Source of the DNA: Mycolicibacterium brumae
Lineage (GTDB): Bacteria; Actinomycetota; Actinomycetes; Mycobacteriales; Mycobacteriaceae
Reading direction: 5' to 3'
Assembly: GCF_025215495.1 (NCBI RefSeq)
Contig: NZ_CP104302.1
Span: 3,038,001-3,102,000 of the forward strand
DNA: 64,000 nt
Shown here: positions 18,010 to 28,196 of the stretch, piece after piece
Numbering within the stretch: the stretch's first letter is position 1
Layout: every line of letters starts with the position of its first letter
Notes under the pieces: model-generated
Database searches by the model: none
The model's input: only the letters and a program-made list of their open reading frames with translations
Told to the model about the DNA's origin: nothing
Made by a program: the position numbers and the translations under genes

Positions 18010-18218
18010 TACTATGGGTGCAGGCAGCGGCCTCGGCAGCTACCTGGGAAGTGTGCGTGCACGCAGTCGGTCCGCCTGTTTCACCTCGGCCGGACCCACG
18101 CGAATCCCCGCCCCACCGGCGGCGGAATCTCGTTCGAAATCCGAACTCGTGCGCGCGAAGAGACGACGCGACGAGCAACAAACTCGGACCAGAACCAGAA
18201 AGGCGTATTCGCACCGTC
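18010..18218 (+). promoter_or_regulatory. Candidate rhlE promoter and long 5' leader
   Basis: A TACTAT -10-like box at 18010-18015 would give an mRNA leader of about 195 nt before rhlE. Long leaders are common for DEAD-box helicase genes. The leader contains a 73-codon ATG frame starting at 18014 that overlaps the rhlE start and ends at 18235. I do not consider it a proven gene. Confidence 0.4.
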
Positions 18219-19718
<1,500 letters not shown>

Positions 19719-19731
19719 CGCACACCTGCCG

Positions 19732-20958
19732 ATGGTCAAACCGGAACGCCGCACCCGCGGTGATCTCATCGCGGTGGCGGCGATCCTGGCCGTCATTGTC
19801 GTTGCGGCGGGCCTGTTTTGGTGGACCAGTGACACCCGGGCCACCGATCTGCGGCCCGCGGCGTCCCCGTCGAGCAGCACCCCGAAAGCCACCGCGGTTC
19901 CGACGTCGCTGCGTGAGCTGTGGCGCGCCGAGAGCCCCGCGACGCTGGTCCCGGTGATCGTCAAGGACAACGTCATCACCGGCGCCGGCTCCACCATGGC
20001 CGGCCGCGATCCCGCCACCGGCGAGGTCCGCTGGAGCTACGCGCGGACCGACCGGCCGCTGTGCGGCGTCAGCTACGTCTATCACTGGGCGCTGGCGGTG
20101 TATCCGGATTCCCGTGGCTGCGGCCAGGTTTCGGCGATCAGCGCGACCACCGGGGAGCGCGGGCCGACCCGGACCAGCTACGCCGACGACCGGGTGACGC
20201 TGTCCTCGGACGGTTCGGCGGCGCTGTCCTTCGGCGACACCCGGCTGGAGCAGTGGCGTTCGGATCTGGTGCGCACCATCGCCTTCGGCGAGCTGGACGC
20301 GCGGTTCAAGCCGGTGCACGTCGCGGTCGGCAAGGGCTGCCGGCTGCTGTCGGCGGCGGCCAGTTCGGCCGTCACCGCGGTGCTGCGGGACTGCCCGGAC
20401 TCCCCCGGCATCCGGTTGACGCTGCTCAAGGCCGCCGACAACGACGACGAGCCCACCGAGCGCGATGTGCCGTATCACGCGCTGTCCGCCGACGACGGCG
20501 CCCGGGTGGTCGCGGTGTCGGAGACCACCACCGCGGTGTACCTGCCGGCGCCGAAACCGAAACTGTCGATCGTCGACGAGTCCGGTTCGGAGGTTGGCTC
20601 GCTGTTGCTCGACCAGAAGCCGACCTCGGAGCCCGGCCCGGCCGCGGTCTCGGCGTCCGGCGACTACGTGACCTGGTGGACGGGCCACTCGGTGATCGTG
20701 ATGTCAAGCGACACACTGACTTACAAGTATGCGATCCCCGCGTCAGGGCCTGATGTCCCGCTCGGTCCCGGGGTCATCATGGCCGGCCGGCTGCTGGTCC
20801 CGCACACCGGCGGCATCGGAGTCTATGACCCGAAGACCGGGGCCAAGGAACGGCTGATCCCGGTGGCCCGGCCCGGTTCGTTCCCGTCGATCCGCCCGGC
20901 CGTGGTGGGCTCCACGCTGATCGAGCAGCGCGGCGGCACCATCGTGGCGCTCGGCTGA
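19732..20958 (+). CDS. Membrane-anchored Rv3212-like protein, possible beta-propeller
   Basis: Protein of 408 aa starting at the ATG at 19732, 13 bp after rhlE. A short basic N-terminus and one membrane helix (LIAVAAILAVIVVAAGLFWW) are followed by a Ser/Thr-rich stalk. The ~330-residue extracytoplasmic domain has repeated TG..RW/G..Y patterns (PATGEVRWSYA, ATTGERGP, YDPKTGAKERL) resembling PQQ-type propeller blades. Several cysteines may form disulfides. Orthologues are conserved in mycobacteria; function unknown. Confidence 0.78.
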   Translation: MVKPERRTRGDLIAVAAILAVIVVAAGLFWWTSDTRATDLRPAASPSSSTPKATAVPTSLRELWRAESPATLVPVIVKDNVITGAGSTMAGRDPATGEVRWSYARTDRPLCGVSYVYHWALAVYPDSRGCGQVSAISATTGERGPTRTSYADDRVTLSSDGSAALSFGDTRLEQWRSDLVRTIAFGELDARFKPVHVAVGKGCRLLSAAASSAVTAVLRDCPDSPGIRLTLLKAADNDDEPTERDVPYHALSADDGARVVAVSETTTAVYLPAPKPKLSIVDESGSEVGSLLLDQKPTSEPGPAAVSASGDYVTWWTGHSVIVMSSDTLTYKYAIPASGPDVPLGPGVIMAGRLLVPHTGGIGVYDPKTGAKERLIPVARPGSFPSIRPAVVGSTLIEQRGGTIVALG

Positions 20959-20964
20959 GTCCGG

Positions 20965-21774
20965 CTAAATCTCCGGCGTGAAGGTCGGCATGGCCTTGCC
21001 GGACTTCCAGTACTTCAGCAGCGACTGGGCCAGCTCGCGGTAGGCGATGGCCCCCTTGTTCTTTCGGCCGGCCAACACCGTCGACCCCGACGCGCTGGCC
21101 TCGGCGAAACGCACCGTCCGCGGGATCGGCGGCGCCAGCACCGGCAACTGGTAGCGATCGGCCACGTCGAGCAGCACATCGCGGCTGTGGGTGGTGCGCG
21201 AGTCGTACAGCGTCGGCAGCGCGCCCAGCAGGGTGAGATTCTCGTTGGTGATCTGCTGGACGTCGGAGACAGTGCGCAGGAACTGGCCGACGCCGCGATG
21301 GGCGAGCGTCTCGCACTGCAACGGCACCATCACCTCCCCCGCGGCGGTCAGCCCATTGAGCGTCAGCACCCCCAGCGACGGCGGGCAGTCGATGATCACC
21401 GCGTCGAATCGGTCGGACACCTTGGCCAGCGCGCGTTTGAGCGCGTACTCGCGGCCGGCCCGCATCAGCAGCATCGCCTCCGCGCCGGCCAGGTCGATGT
21501 TCGCCGGCAGCAGCGTCATCCCCTCTGCGGTCTCCACCAGCGCGGCGTCCGGCTCGACGTCGCCGAGCAGCACCTCGTGCACCGACACCGGCAACTTGTC
21601 GGGATCCTGGCCGAGGGAGAACGTCAGGCAGCCTTGCGGGTCGAGGTCCACCAGCAGCACTCGCTTGCCCTCGGCGGCCAGCGCCGCGCCCAGCGACGCC
21701 ACCGTCGTGGTTTTGGCCACCCCGCCCTTCTGATTGGCCACGGCCAGCACATGAGTCTGCGTCACGCCGAACAT
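20965..21774 (-). CDS. ParA/Soj-type Walker ATPase (Rv3213c-like)
   Basis: Protein of 269 aa. Deviant Walker A KGGVAKTT (after VLAVANQ), Walker A' VLLVDLDPQG and Walker B VIIDCPPSLG are all present. There is no ParB next door, so this is an orphan ParA/MinD-superfamily ATPase and not the chromosomal parAB pair, which in mycobacteria lies near the origin. It may position a cargo protein or complex at the nucleoid or membrane. The ATG at 21774 matches the start of homologues; the open frame upstream reads into the gap shared with divergent gpm2. Confidence 0.88.
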   Translation of the reverse strand: MFGVTQTHVLAVANQKGGVAKTTTVASLGAALAAEGKRVLLVDLDPQGCLTFSLGQDPDKLPVSVHEVLLGDVEPDAALVETAEGMTLLPANIDLAGAEAMLLMRAGREYALKRALAKVSDRFDAVIIDCPPSLGVLTLNGLTAAGEVMVPLQCETLAHRGVGQFLRTVSDVQQITNENLTLLGALPTLYDSRTTHSRDVLLDVADRYQLPVLAPPIPRTVRFAEASASGSTVLAGRKNKGAIAYRELAQSLLKYWKSGKAMPTFTPEI

Positions 21775-21874
21775 ACTGACATGTTGTGCATCACATTTCA
21801 GTCCGCACCCGCCGCGCGTCGGTGCGGCGGCGCCCCGGCACGGCGGCTGGGCCGATCCGGCAGAATCGATAATC

Positions 21875-22486
21875 GTGAGTGTCGGCAATCATCGTCTCGT
21901 CCTGCTCCGCCACGGTGAGACCGACTGGTCCAGGACCGGCAGACACACCTCACGCACCGACCTGGAGCTGACCGAAGAGGGCCGAACGCAGGCCCTGCTG
22001 GCCGCCGACACCCTCGCCAGCCTCGGACTGAAGAACCCGATCGTGTACTGCAGCCCGCGTCGGCGCGCCCAGGTGACCGCCGGACTGGCCGGGCTGGACA
22101 TCGACGAGACCACCGAGCTGCTGGCCGAATGGGATTACGGCGATTACGAGGGCCTGACGCGCCATCAGATCCGCACCGAGGCGCCGGGATGGCTGGTCTG
22201 GACGCACGGCTGCCCGGGCGGGGAATCGCCGCAGCAGGTCAGCGACCGGGCCGACGCCGCGATCGCGATGGCGCTGGACAAGCTGCAGATCCGCGACGTG
22301 GTGTTCGTCGGGCACGGTCATTTCTCCCGCGCGGTGCTGACCCGCTGGGTCGAGCTGCCGATGGCAGAGGGGGCGCGCTTCGGATTCCCGACCGCCTCGG
22401 TCACGGTGTGCGGCTTCGACTACGGCCTGCGTCAGCTCAAGACGCTGGGGCTGGCCGTCCAACCGCAGACGGCGTCGACGCCATGA
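21875..22486 (+). CDS. gpm2: Histidine-phosphatase-superfamily protein (Gpm2; acid phosphatase)
   Basis: Protein of 203 aa with a GTG start. The RHG motif (LLRHGETDWSRTGRHTSRTDLELTEEG) and the second catalytic His (VFVGHGHFSRAVL) are intact. Although named as a phosphoglycerate mutase, the M. tuberculosis orthologue Rv3214 was characterised as a phosphatase. The gene overlaps entC by 4 bp (ATGA), suggesting a role tied to isochorismate/chorismate or menaquinone-siderophore supply; that link is inferred. Confidence 0.88.
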   Translation: MSVGNHRLVLLRHGETDWSRTGRHTSRTDLELTEEGRTQALLAADTLASLGLKNPIVYCSPRRRAQVTAGLAGLDIDETTELLAEWDYGDYEGLTRHQIRTEAPGWLVWTHGCPGGESPQQVSDRADAAIAMALDKLQIRDVVFVGHGHFSRAVLTRWVELPMAEGARFGFPTASVTVCGFDYGLRQLKTLGLAVQPQTASTP

Positions 22487-23583
22487 CGCTGACGTTCGCG
22501 CTGGCCGGGCCCGACGGCGTGCTGTGCGGCCGCGGGATGGTCGCGGCCTACCCGCAGATCGGCGCCGCCGACGAGGCGCTGCGCTCCGGGACCGCGCCCC
22601 TGGTGGTCGGCGCGCTGCCGTTCGACCTGAGCGCCCCCGCCGCGCTGCACACCCCGGAGGCGGTGCAGCACGCGCTGCCCGACATCACCGAACTGCCGGT
22701 CCCCGCCGACGTCACCGTGGCGCCGGACCCGGATCCGGGCATCCACCGGGACCGGGTGGCCGCGGCGATCACCCGGCTCCAAGGCGGCGGCCCGCTGCAG
22801 AAGGTGGTGCTGGCCCGCGCGCTGCGGCTGTCCGCGCACGACCGCGGCTGGGACCCGGAAACGGTGCTACGCCGGCTGTTGGCCGCCGACCCGGGCGCCT
22901 ACGGCTACCTGACGGACCTGTCGGCCGCCGACGGGCCGTACCGCGGCACGACGCTGGTGGGCGCCAGCCCGGAGCTGCTGGTGGCCCGGCGCGGCGACCG
23001 GGTGAGCTGCCGGCCATTCGCCGGGTCCGCCGCCCGCGACGCCGACCCCGTGGTGGACGCCGCCAACGCCGCCATGCTTGCCGACTCGGCCAAGGACCGC
23101 CACGAGCACGCCCTGGTGGTGGAGACCATGCGGGCGGCGCTGGAACCGCTGTGCGCCGAGCTGGAGGTCGCCGGGCAGCCCAGCGTGCACAGCACCGACG
23201 CGCTGTGGCACCTGGGCACCCCGATCACCGGCCGGCTGCGGTCCACCGCGACGACGGCGCTGGACCTGGCGCTGGCGCTGCACCCGACCCCGGCCGTCGG
23301 CGGTGTGCCGACCGACCTGGCCACCGAGCTGATCACCGAGTTGGAGGGCGACCGCGGTTTCTACGCCGGCGCCACCGGCTGGTGCGACTCCGCCGGCGAC
23401 GGGGTGTGGGTGGTGTCCATCCGCGGCGCGCAGATCTTCGCCGACCGGGCCACCGCGGTGGTGTGCTGCGGTGGCGGCGTGGTCGCCGAATCCGATCCGG
23501 ACGCCGAACTCGCCGAGACCAGCGCCAAATTCCGAACCATCCTCGCCGGCCTGGGCGTGCCCACCGGTCCAGCCAAGGAGTGA
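22483..23583 (+). CDS. entC: Isochorismate synthase (EntC/MenF family)
   Basis: Protein of 366 aa. The chorismate-binding fold shows LQKVVLARALRL, GASPELLV, CRPFAGSAAR (its Lys/Arg site), SAKDRHEHALVVE and HPTPAVGGVPTD, all signatures of MenF/EntC/TrpE enzymes. It converts chorismate to isochorismate for menaquinone or salicylate-type siderophore synthesis. The start codon sits in the ATGA overlap with gpm2. An acetyltransferase gene follows after 2 bp, forming a three-gene operon as in Rv3214-Rv3216. Confidence 0.9.
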   Translation: MTLTFALAGPDGVLCGRGMVAAYPQIGAADEALRSGTAPLVVGALPFDLSAPAALHTPEAVQHALPDITELPVPADVTVAPDPDPGIHRDRVAAAITRLQGGGPLQKVVLARALRLSAHDRGWDPETVLRRLLAADPGAYGYLTDLSAADGPYRGTTLVGASPELLVARRGDRVSCRPFAGSAARDADPVVDAANAAMLADSAKDRHEHALVVETMRAALEPLCAELEVAGQPSVHSTDALWHLGTPITGRLRSTATTALDLALALHPTPAVGGVPTDLATELITELEGDRGFYAGATGWCDSAGDGVWVVSIRGAQIFADRATAVVCCGGGVVAESDPDAELAETSAKFRTILAGLGVPTGPAKE

Positions 23584-23585
23584 CC

Positions 23586-24065
23586 ATGTCCCCCGTCATC
23601 CGCGAAGCCCGACCCGGCGACGAGACGCACATCGTCGCGATGGTCCGGGAGCTGGCCGAGTTCGAGCGCGCGTTGGATCAATGCTCGGTGACCGAAACGC
23701 AAATGCGCGCAGCACTTTTCGGGGAGTCCCCGGTCGCCAGCGCATTCCTGGTCGAGGTCGACGGCGAGGTCGCCGCGATGGCGGTGTGGTTCGTGAACTT
23801 CTCCACCTGGGACGGGGTCGGCGGGGTGTACCTGGAAGACCTGTACGTGCGTCCGGCGTTCCGCCGCCGCGGCCTGGCCCAGGCGCTGCTGGCCGAACTG
23901 GCCCGGGTCTGCCTGCGGCGCGGGTTCACCCGGCTGACCTGGGCGGTGCTGAACTGGAACGTCGACGCGATCGCGCTGTACGACGCGGTCGGCGGCGAGC
24001 CGCAGACCGAGTGGACCACCTACCGGGTGTCCGGCGCGGCGCTGACGGAGTTGGCCGGGGCCTGA
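23586..24065 (+). CDS. GNAT-family N-acetyltransferase (Rv3216-like)
   Basis: Protein of 159 aa with a GNAT fold: IREARPGDETHIVAMVRELA at the N-terminus, VYLEDLYVRPAFRRRGLAQAL (beta4 and the acetyl-CoA-binding RRRGLA turn) and VLNWNVDAIALYDAVGGE near the end. The VLNWNxxAIxFY signature is that of spermidine/thialysine acetyltransferase-like members. Substrate unproven. It starts 2 bp after entC, so it is translated from the same mRNA, and ends 1 bp before the convergent membrane gene. Confidence 0.87.
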   Translation: MSPVIREARPGDETHIVAMVRELAEFERALDQCSVTETQMRAALFGESPVASAFLVEVDGEVAAMAVWFVNFSTWDGVGGVYLEDLYVRPAFRRRGLAQALLAELARVCLRRGFTRLTWAVLNWNVDAIALYDAVGGEPQTEWTTYRVSGAALTELAGA

Positions 24066-24066
24066 C

Positions 24067-24501
24067 TCAGCTCCGGTCGGGTCCGCCGGCGTCGCCGGGG
24101 CGGGCCACCCAGTTCACCGCCGACGGGGTGAACAGCAGGCCGAGGGCGGCGATCGCGGCCAGCGCCACCAGAACCGCCCACACCAGTTGCTCCTCGCCCC
24201 GGATGTACCAGGCCACGCCGAGCAGGATCAGGTTGGCCAGCACCGCGATGCCGCGGCCCCACCGTCGGCCCCGGACCAGCGCCCACCCGGCGGCCAGCAC
24301 CCCGGCGCCCATGATCAGGAACCAGGCGGCGGTGCCGTAGCCGAACCCGCCGGCCCGGTTGCGGACCACGTCCTGGTTCTCGCCGGTCAGGGCGTGCGCG
24401 ATGTAGATTCCGGCGACCACGAGCCCGGCGACGCCCTCGGCGGCCACCAGATAGCCGGCCCAGCGGACGGTGCTCGGCTGCGTCATGGAACGTTCGGTCA
24501 C
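24067..24501 (-). CDS. Small four-helix membrane protein (Rv3217c-like)
   Basis: About 144 aa from the GTG at 24501, or 139 aa from the ATG at 24486. Four hydrophobic segments are visible: VRWAGYLVAAEGVAGLVVAGIYIAH, AAWFLIMGAGVLAAGWALV, IAVLANLILLGVAWYI and VWAVLVALAAIAALGLLF. The GTG is preferred because a TACCGT box lies 6 nt upstream. Function unknown. It is divergent from the VanY-like gene with 79 bp between starts. Confidence 0.75.
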   Translation of the reverse strand: MTERSMTQPSTVRWAGYLVAAEGVAGLVVAGIYIAHALTGENQDVVRNRAGGFGYGTAAWFLIMGAGVLAAGWALVRGRRWGRGIAVLANLILLGVAWYIRGEEQLVWAVLVALAAIAALGLLFTPSAVNWVARPGDAGGPDRS

Positions 24502-24507
24502 CGTTGT

Positions 24508-24513
24508 ACGGTA
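24508..24513 (-). promoter_or_regulatory. Candidate -10 box (TACCGT) of the Rv3217c-like gene
   Basis: TACCGT on the minus strand, 6 nt before the GTG at 24501. It supports a leaderless transcript and the longer start. Confidence 0.4.
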
Positions 24514-24566
24514 CCGACTCCGCCGGGCCGCGCTCGCGCTGCGCCGTCCCGGGGCGGTTTCCTCGG

Positions 24567-24572
24567 TAGGCT
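24567..24572 (+). promoter_or_regulatory. Candidate -10 box (TAGGCT) of the VanY-like gene
   Basis: TAGGCT, 8 nt before the ATG at 24581. The same TAGGCTCTG sequence with the same spacing precedes the next gene at 25170. Confidence 0.5.
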
Positions 24573-24580
24573 CTGTGCCC

Positions 24581-25123
24581 ATGACGTCGAACCGGAACCG
24601 CGCCGCGGCCGCCGCGCTGGCGGCGCTCGGCGGCGTCACGGTCGTCGCGGCCGCGCTGCCGGTCGGCGACGTCGCGGCCCCGGCCCGGACCGCGCAGGTG
24701 CGGCTCGTCGACAATGGATCGCTGACCCCGTTCGACACCTGGGACCCGGCCGTCGGGCAGTTGCAGCCGGGCCTGCTGGCGGCGCTGCAGAACGCCGCCA
24801 ACGCCGCGGCCGCGGACGGGGTGGTGTTCACCGTCACCTCGGGCTGGCGGTCGACCTGGTTCCAGCAGTCGCTGCTCGACGACGCGATCCGCACCTACGG
24901 CAGCTATCAGGCGGCCCGGCAGTGGGTGCAGACCCCCGAGCACTCCCACCACGTCACCGGCGCGGCGGTCGACATCGGCGGAACCGCCGCCCAGCAGTGG
25001 CTGCAGAACAACGGCGCCCGGTTCGGGCTGTGCCGGATCTACGCCAACGAGCCCTGGCACTTCGAGCTGGCCGCCGACGGCTACGGGAACTGCCCGACGC
25101 TGCTGCCCAACGCTGCGGGCTGA
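24581..25123 (+). CDS. Secreted D-alanyl-D-alanine carboxypeptidase, VanY/M15 family
   Basis: Protein of 180 aa. The N-terminal hydrophobic stretch (AAAAALAALGGVTVVAAALPV) acts as a signal peptide or anchor. The peptidase domain has the zinc signature SHHVTGAAVD (SxHxxGxAxD) and EPWHFEL (the ExxWH pair), so both metal ligands and the catalytic Glu are present. Expected role: trimming D-Ala from peptidoglycan stem peptides. The following lipid-kinase gene has the same promoter sequence, suggesting parallel regulation. Confidence 0.88.
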   Translation: MTSNRNRAAAAALAALGGVTVVAAALPVGDVAAPARTAQVRLVDNGSLTPFDTWDPAVGQLQPGLLAALQNAANAAAADGVVFTVTSGWRSTWFQQSLLDDAIRTYGSYQAARQWVQTPEHSHHVTGAAVDIGGTAAQQWLQNNGARFGLCRIYANEPWHFELAADGYGNCPTLLPNAAG

Positions 25124-25155
25124 CGCGGCGGACCGGCGCCGGCGCGGCACTCCCG

Positions 25156-25161
25156 TAGGCT
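25156..25161 (+). promoter_or_regulatory. Candidate -10 box (TAGGCT) of the diacylglycerol-kinase-like gene
   Basis: TAGGCT, 8 nt before the GTG at 25170, identical in sequence and spacing to the box of the VanY-like gene. Confidence 0.5.
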
Positions 25162-25169
25162 CTGGGCTC

Positions 25170-26144
25170 GTGCGCGCCGTTCTGATTGTGAACCCCAATG
25201 CCACGTCCACCACTCCCGCGGGCCGTGACCTGCTGGCGCACGCGCTGGAGAGCCGGGTCCGGCTGAGCGTCGAGCACACCGGACACCGCGGGCATGCCAT
25301 CGAGATCGCCCAGCAGGCGATGGAGGACAAGGTCGACCTGGTGATCGCCCACGGCGGCGATGGCACGGTCAACGAGGTGGTCAACGGCCTGCTGGGGCGT
25401 CCGGGCACGCTGCCGCTGGGCCATGTGCCGGCCGTCGCGGTGGTGCCCGGCGGCTCGGCCAACGTGTTCGCGCGTTCGCTGGGCATTCCGCAGGACCCGA
25501 CGGAGGCCACCAACCAACTGATCGACCTGATCAGCGCGCACGCGGCGGGCCAGCCGTGGCGGCGCATCGGGCTGATGGATTGCGGCGAGCGCTGGGGTGT
25601 CTTCACCGCCGGGATGGGTGTGGACGGTGAGATCGTGGCCAGTGTGGAGGCGCACCGCGCCAAGACCGGAAAGGGCGTTTCGCCGACCCGCTACATGCTG
25701 GTCACCGTCCCGACAGTGGTGAAGGCGTCCCGTCGGGAACCGCGGCTGACGCTGGAACTTCCCGGCCAGCCGCCGGTCACCGGGGTGCATTTCGCGTTCG
25801 TGTCGAACTCCAGCCCGTGGACGTATGTCAACGCCAAACCGATCTACACCAATCCGGACTGCCGGTTCGAAGGCGGCCTAGGGGTTTTCGCGACCACCAG
25901 CATGGGAATCTGGCCGAATCTGGGGCTGGCGAGGCGGATGTGGTCGAAGCGCCCCAACATCAAGGGCAAGCATCTGATTCGTGACGACGACGTTGCCACG
26001 GTCCGGATCACCGCCGACTCCCCCACCGCCTGCCAGGTGGACGGGGATTACATCGGCGAGCGGGAAACCATGACCTTCACCTCGGTGCCGAATGCCCTGG
26101 AGGTCGCCGCCCCGGCCCTGAAGAACATCGCTGACCAGCGATGA
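25170..26144 (+). CDS. Diacylglycerol/lipid kinase family protein (Rv3218-like)
   Basis: Protein of 324 aa with a GTG start. DAGK catalytic domain: VLIVNPNATSTT, LVIAHGGDGTVNEVVNGL (the GGDGT nucleotide loop) and VVPGGSANVFARSLG, with the NVFAR motif of this family. The C-terminal part ends with the typical VDGDYIGERETM strand. It phosphorylates diacylglycerol or a related lipid at the membrane. A 236-bp gap follows before whiB1. Confidence 0.9.
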   Translation: MRAVLIVNPNATSTTPAGRDLLAHALESRVRLSVEHTGHRGHAIEIAQQAMEDKVDLVIAHGGDGTVNEVVNGLLGRPGTLPLGHVPAVAVVPGGSANVFARSLGIPQDPTEATNQLIDLISAHAAGQPWRRIGLMDCGERWGVFTAGMGVDGEIVASVEAHRAKTGKGVSPTRYMLVTVPTVVKASRREPRLTLELPGQPPVTGVHFAFVSNSSPWTYVNAKPIYTNPDCRFEGGLGVFATTSMGIWPNLGLARRMWSKRPNIKGKHLIRDDDVATVRITADSPTACQVDGDYIGERETMTFTSVPNALEVAAPALKNIADQR

Positions 26145-26225
26145 CGGCCTAGCCACCGGAAATTTGCGCGGAGATATCGGTGAGCATAGCGCACTCCGAT
26201 GACGCTCCGGCCAACGCCCGTGCGC

Positions 26226-26241
26226 AGTGACATTGACCACT
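26226..26241. promoter_or_regulatory. Candidate CRP-family site upstream of whiB1
   Basis: AGTGACATTGACCACT is an imperfect palindrome (AGTGA-N6-CCACT) close to the CRP consensus TGTGA-N6-TCACA, 140 bp before the whiB1 start. The M. tuberculosis whiB1 promoter is known to be controlled by the CRP protein Rv3676. A TTGACA -35-like hexamer follows at 26258-26263. Confidence 0.45.
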
Positions 26242-26380
26242 GAGTAACAAAGTTCTATTGACATCTGTCCAGCCTCTGGAACGATTGCAATGCAACAGCG
26301 CGGAAACATTTGCCTGCGCGAGTTAACAGCCGAAGCAAAAATTGGCGCGTATAAGCGCGCGCCCAGTAAGGAGCAAGATC

Positions 26381-26635
26381 ATGGATTGGCGGCACAAGGC
26401 AGTTTGTCGTGACGAGGATCCGGAACTGTTCTTCCCGGTGGGCAACAGCGGCCCCGCGCTGGCTCAGATCGCCGACGCGAAGCTGGTCTGCAACCGTTGC
26501 CCGGTGACCACCGAATGCCTGTCCTGGGCGCTGGAGTCCGGTCAGGACGCCGGCGTGTGGGGCGGCATGAGCGAGGACGAGCGTCGCGCGCTCAAGCGCC
26601 GCAATGCCCGCACCAAGGCGCGCACCGGGGTCTAA
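26381..26635 (+). CDS. whiB1: WhiB1, Wbl-family 4Fe-4S transcription factor
   Basis: Protein of 84 aa. Four cluster cysteines (C9, C37, C40, C46: AVCRDED and LVCNRCPVTTEC), the GVWGGM turn and a basic C-terminus (RRALKRRNARTKART) identify WhiB1. The 4Fe-4S protein binds SigA region 4 and senses nitric oxide; the gene is essential in M. tuberculosis. The ATG at 26381 has AAGGAG 6 nt upstream. It is transcribed alone, with a hairpin terminator directly after. Confidence 0.96.
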   Translation: MDWRHKAVCRDEDPELFFPVGNSGPALAQIADAKLVCNRCPVTTECLSWALESGQDAGVWGGMSEDERRALKRRNARTKARTGV

Positions 26636-26652
26636 CGAAAAACCTGCCAAAT

Positions 26653-26692
26653 CGATGGCCTCCGGCGCCGCGCCGGGGGCCATCGTTTTGTC
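26653..26692 (+). terminator. Intrinsic terminator after whiB1
   Basis: CGATGGCC (26653-26660) pairs with GGCCATCG (26678-26685), followed by TTTTGTC. It lies between the convergent whiB1 and pdtaS stop codons. Confidence 0.8.
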
Positions 26693-28192
26693 TCACTGGG
26701 TCAATCGGGCCCGCCGGCCGAGCGGCACCCGCAGCACGGCAGCCGTGCCGCCGTCGGGCGCCTCGGCCATGCTCAGCGTGCCGCGGAGCTCCGCGGACAC
26801 CAGCGTCGCGACGATCTGCAGCCCGAGCCGGTCGGACCCCTCCAGGGTGAACCCGTCCGGCACGCCGCAGCCGTCGTCGCTGACCACCACGTCCAACGAC
26901 CGGGCCGAGCGTTCAGAGCGGATGACGACGTTGCCCTCCCCCGCCCCCGGTTCGAAGGCGTGCTCGATCGCGTTCTGCACGAGTTCGGTGATGACCATGA
27001 TCAACGCGGTCGCCCGGTCGGCGTCGAGCACCCCGAGCGCGCCGTCGCGGGTGATCCGGATCGGGGCGCCGACGGCGGCGACGTCGTTCATCATCGGCAG
27101 GATCCGGTCGATCACGTCGTCGAGGTTGACCTCCTCGTCGACCGACATCGACAGCGCGTCGTGCACCTGGGCGATGGACGCCACCCGCCGCACCGACTCC
27201 ATCAGGGCTTCGCGGCCCTCGGCGTTGTTGGTGCGCCGGGCCTGCAGGCGCAGCAGGGCGGCGACGGTCTGCAGGTTGTTCTTCACCCGGTGGTGGATCT
27301 CCCGGATGGTGGCGTCCTTACTCAGCAGCGCCCGGTCCCGGCGCTTGATCTCGGTGACGTCGCGGATCAGCACCGCCGCGCCCACCGACGCGCCGCCCAG
27401 CACCAGCGGAATGGTGCGCAGCAGCACCGTCGCGCCGCCGGCGTCGACCTCCATCCGGGTGCTGGCCCCGCCGGCCAGCGAATCCCGGATGTGGTTGACC
27501 AGCTCCTGGGCCTCGAACGGGTCGGAGATCAGCGGGCGGGTCACCGCCACCAGATTCTGGCCCTCCAGCTCCGCGGCCAGCCCCATCCGGTGATACGCCG
27601 ACAGCGCGTTCGGGCTGGCGAAGAACACGTGCCCGTCGACGTCGAGGCGGATGAAGCCGTCGCCGACGCGCGGGGACGAGCGCGACGCCGAGACGTCCCC
27701 GACGTTCGGGAAGGCGCCCTCGGCGAGCATCTGCACCAAGTCGTCGGCGCAGGCCAGGTAGGCGCGCTCCAGCGGGGAGGAGGACCGACGGTCGGCCAGC
27801 GCGGTGCGGTGGGTCAGCACGGCGACGACGTCCTCGGCGTAGCGGACCGGCACGGCCTCCACGTCCAACCCGCTGAGCAGTCGTTCGGTGGGCCGGCCGG
27901 GGTCGTCGTCGCGGTCGATCACGCCGGTGTCGAAGGCCCGGGTGACCAGCGGCAGGTCGGCGCCAGGCGAGATGGTGCCGACGGCGTCGGCCAGCAAGGC
28001 GGTCTGGGCGGTGTTGGGCCGGACCTGAGCGACGCACACCAGGGCGCCGTCGTCGCGGCGGACCCACATCAGAAAATCGCCGAAGGACAGGTCCGCGAGC
28101 AGCTGCCACTCCCCGACCAGGGCGTGCAGGTGGTCGACGGCGCTGCCGGGGAGCACGGTGTGCTCGGCCAGCAGGTCACCGAGGGTGGACAC
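26693..28192 (-). CDS. pdtaS: PdtaS, cytosolic two-component sensor histidine kinase
   Basis: Protein of 499 aa starting at a GTG. GAF-type domain (about 1-150), PAS domain (about 165-285), then a HisKA_2/HWE-type kinase with phosphoacceptor His in REIHHRVKNN (His 300/301), ELVQNAIEHAF (N box) and DDGCGVPDG (G1 box). No membrane segment. It phosphorylates the RNA-binding antiterminator PdtaR, which is encoded elsewhere. Orthologue of Rv3220c. The gap to the upstream biotinyl gene is filled by a 47-bp triple repeat. Confidence 0.95.
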   Translation of the reverse strand: MSTLGDLLAEHTVLPGSAVDHLHALVGEWQLLADLSFGDFLMWVRRDDGALVCVAQVRPNTAQTALLADAVGTISPGADLPLVTRAFDTGVIDRDDDPGRPTERLLSGLDVEAVPVRYAEDVVAVLTHRTALADRRSSSPLERAYLACADDLVQMLAEGAFPNVGDVSASRSSPRVGDGFIRLDVDGHVFFASPNALSAYHRMGLAAELEGQNLVAVTRPLISDPFEAQELVNHIRDSLAGGASTRMEVDAGGATVLLRTIPLVLGGASVGAAVLIRDVTEIKRRDRALLSKDATIREIHHRVKNNLQTVAALLRLQARRTNNAEGREALMESVRRVASIAQVHDALSMSVDEEVNLDDVIDRILPMMNDVAAVGAPIRITRDGALGVLDADRATALIMVITELVQNAIEHAFEPGAGEGNVVIRSERSARSLDVVVSDDGCGVPDGFTLEGSDRLGLQIVATLVSAELRGTLSMAEAPDGGTAAVLRVPLGRRARLTQ

Positions 28193-28196
28193 ACCA

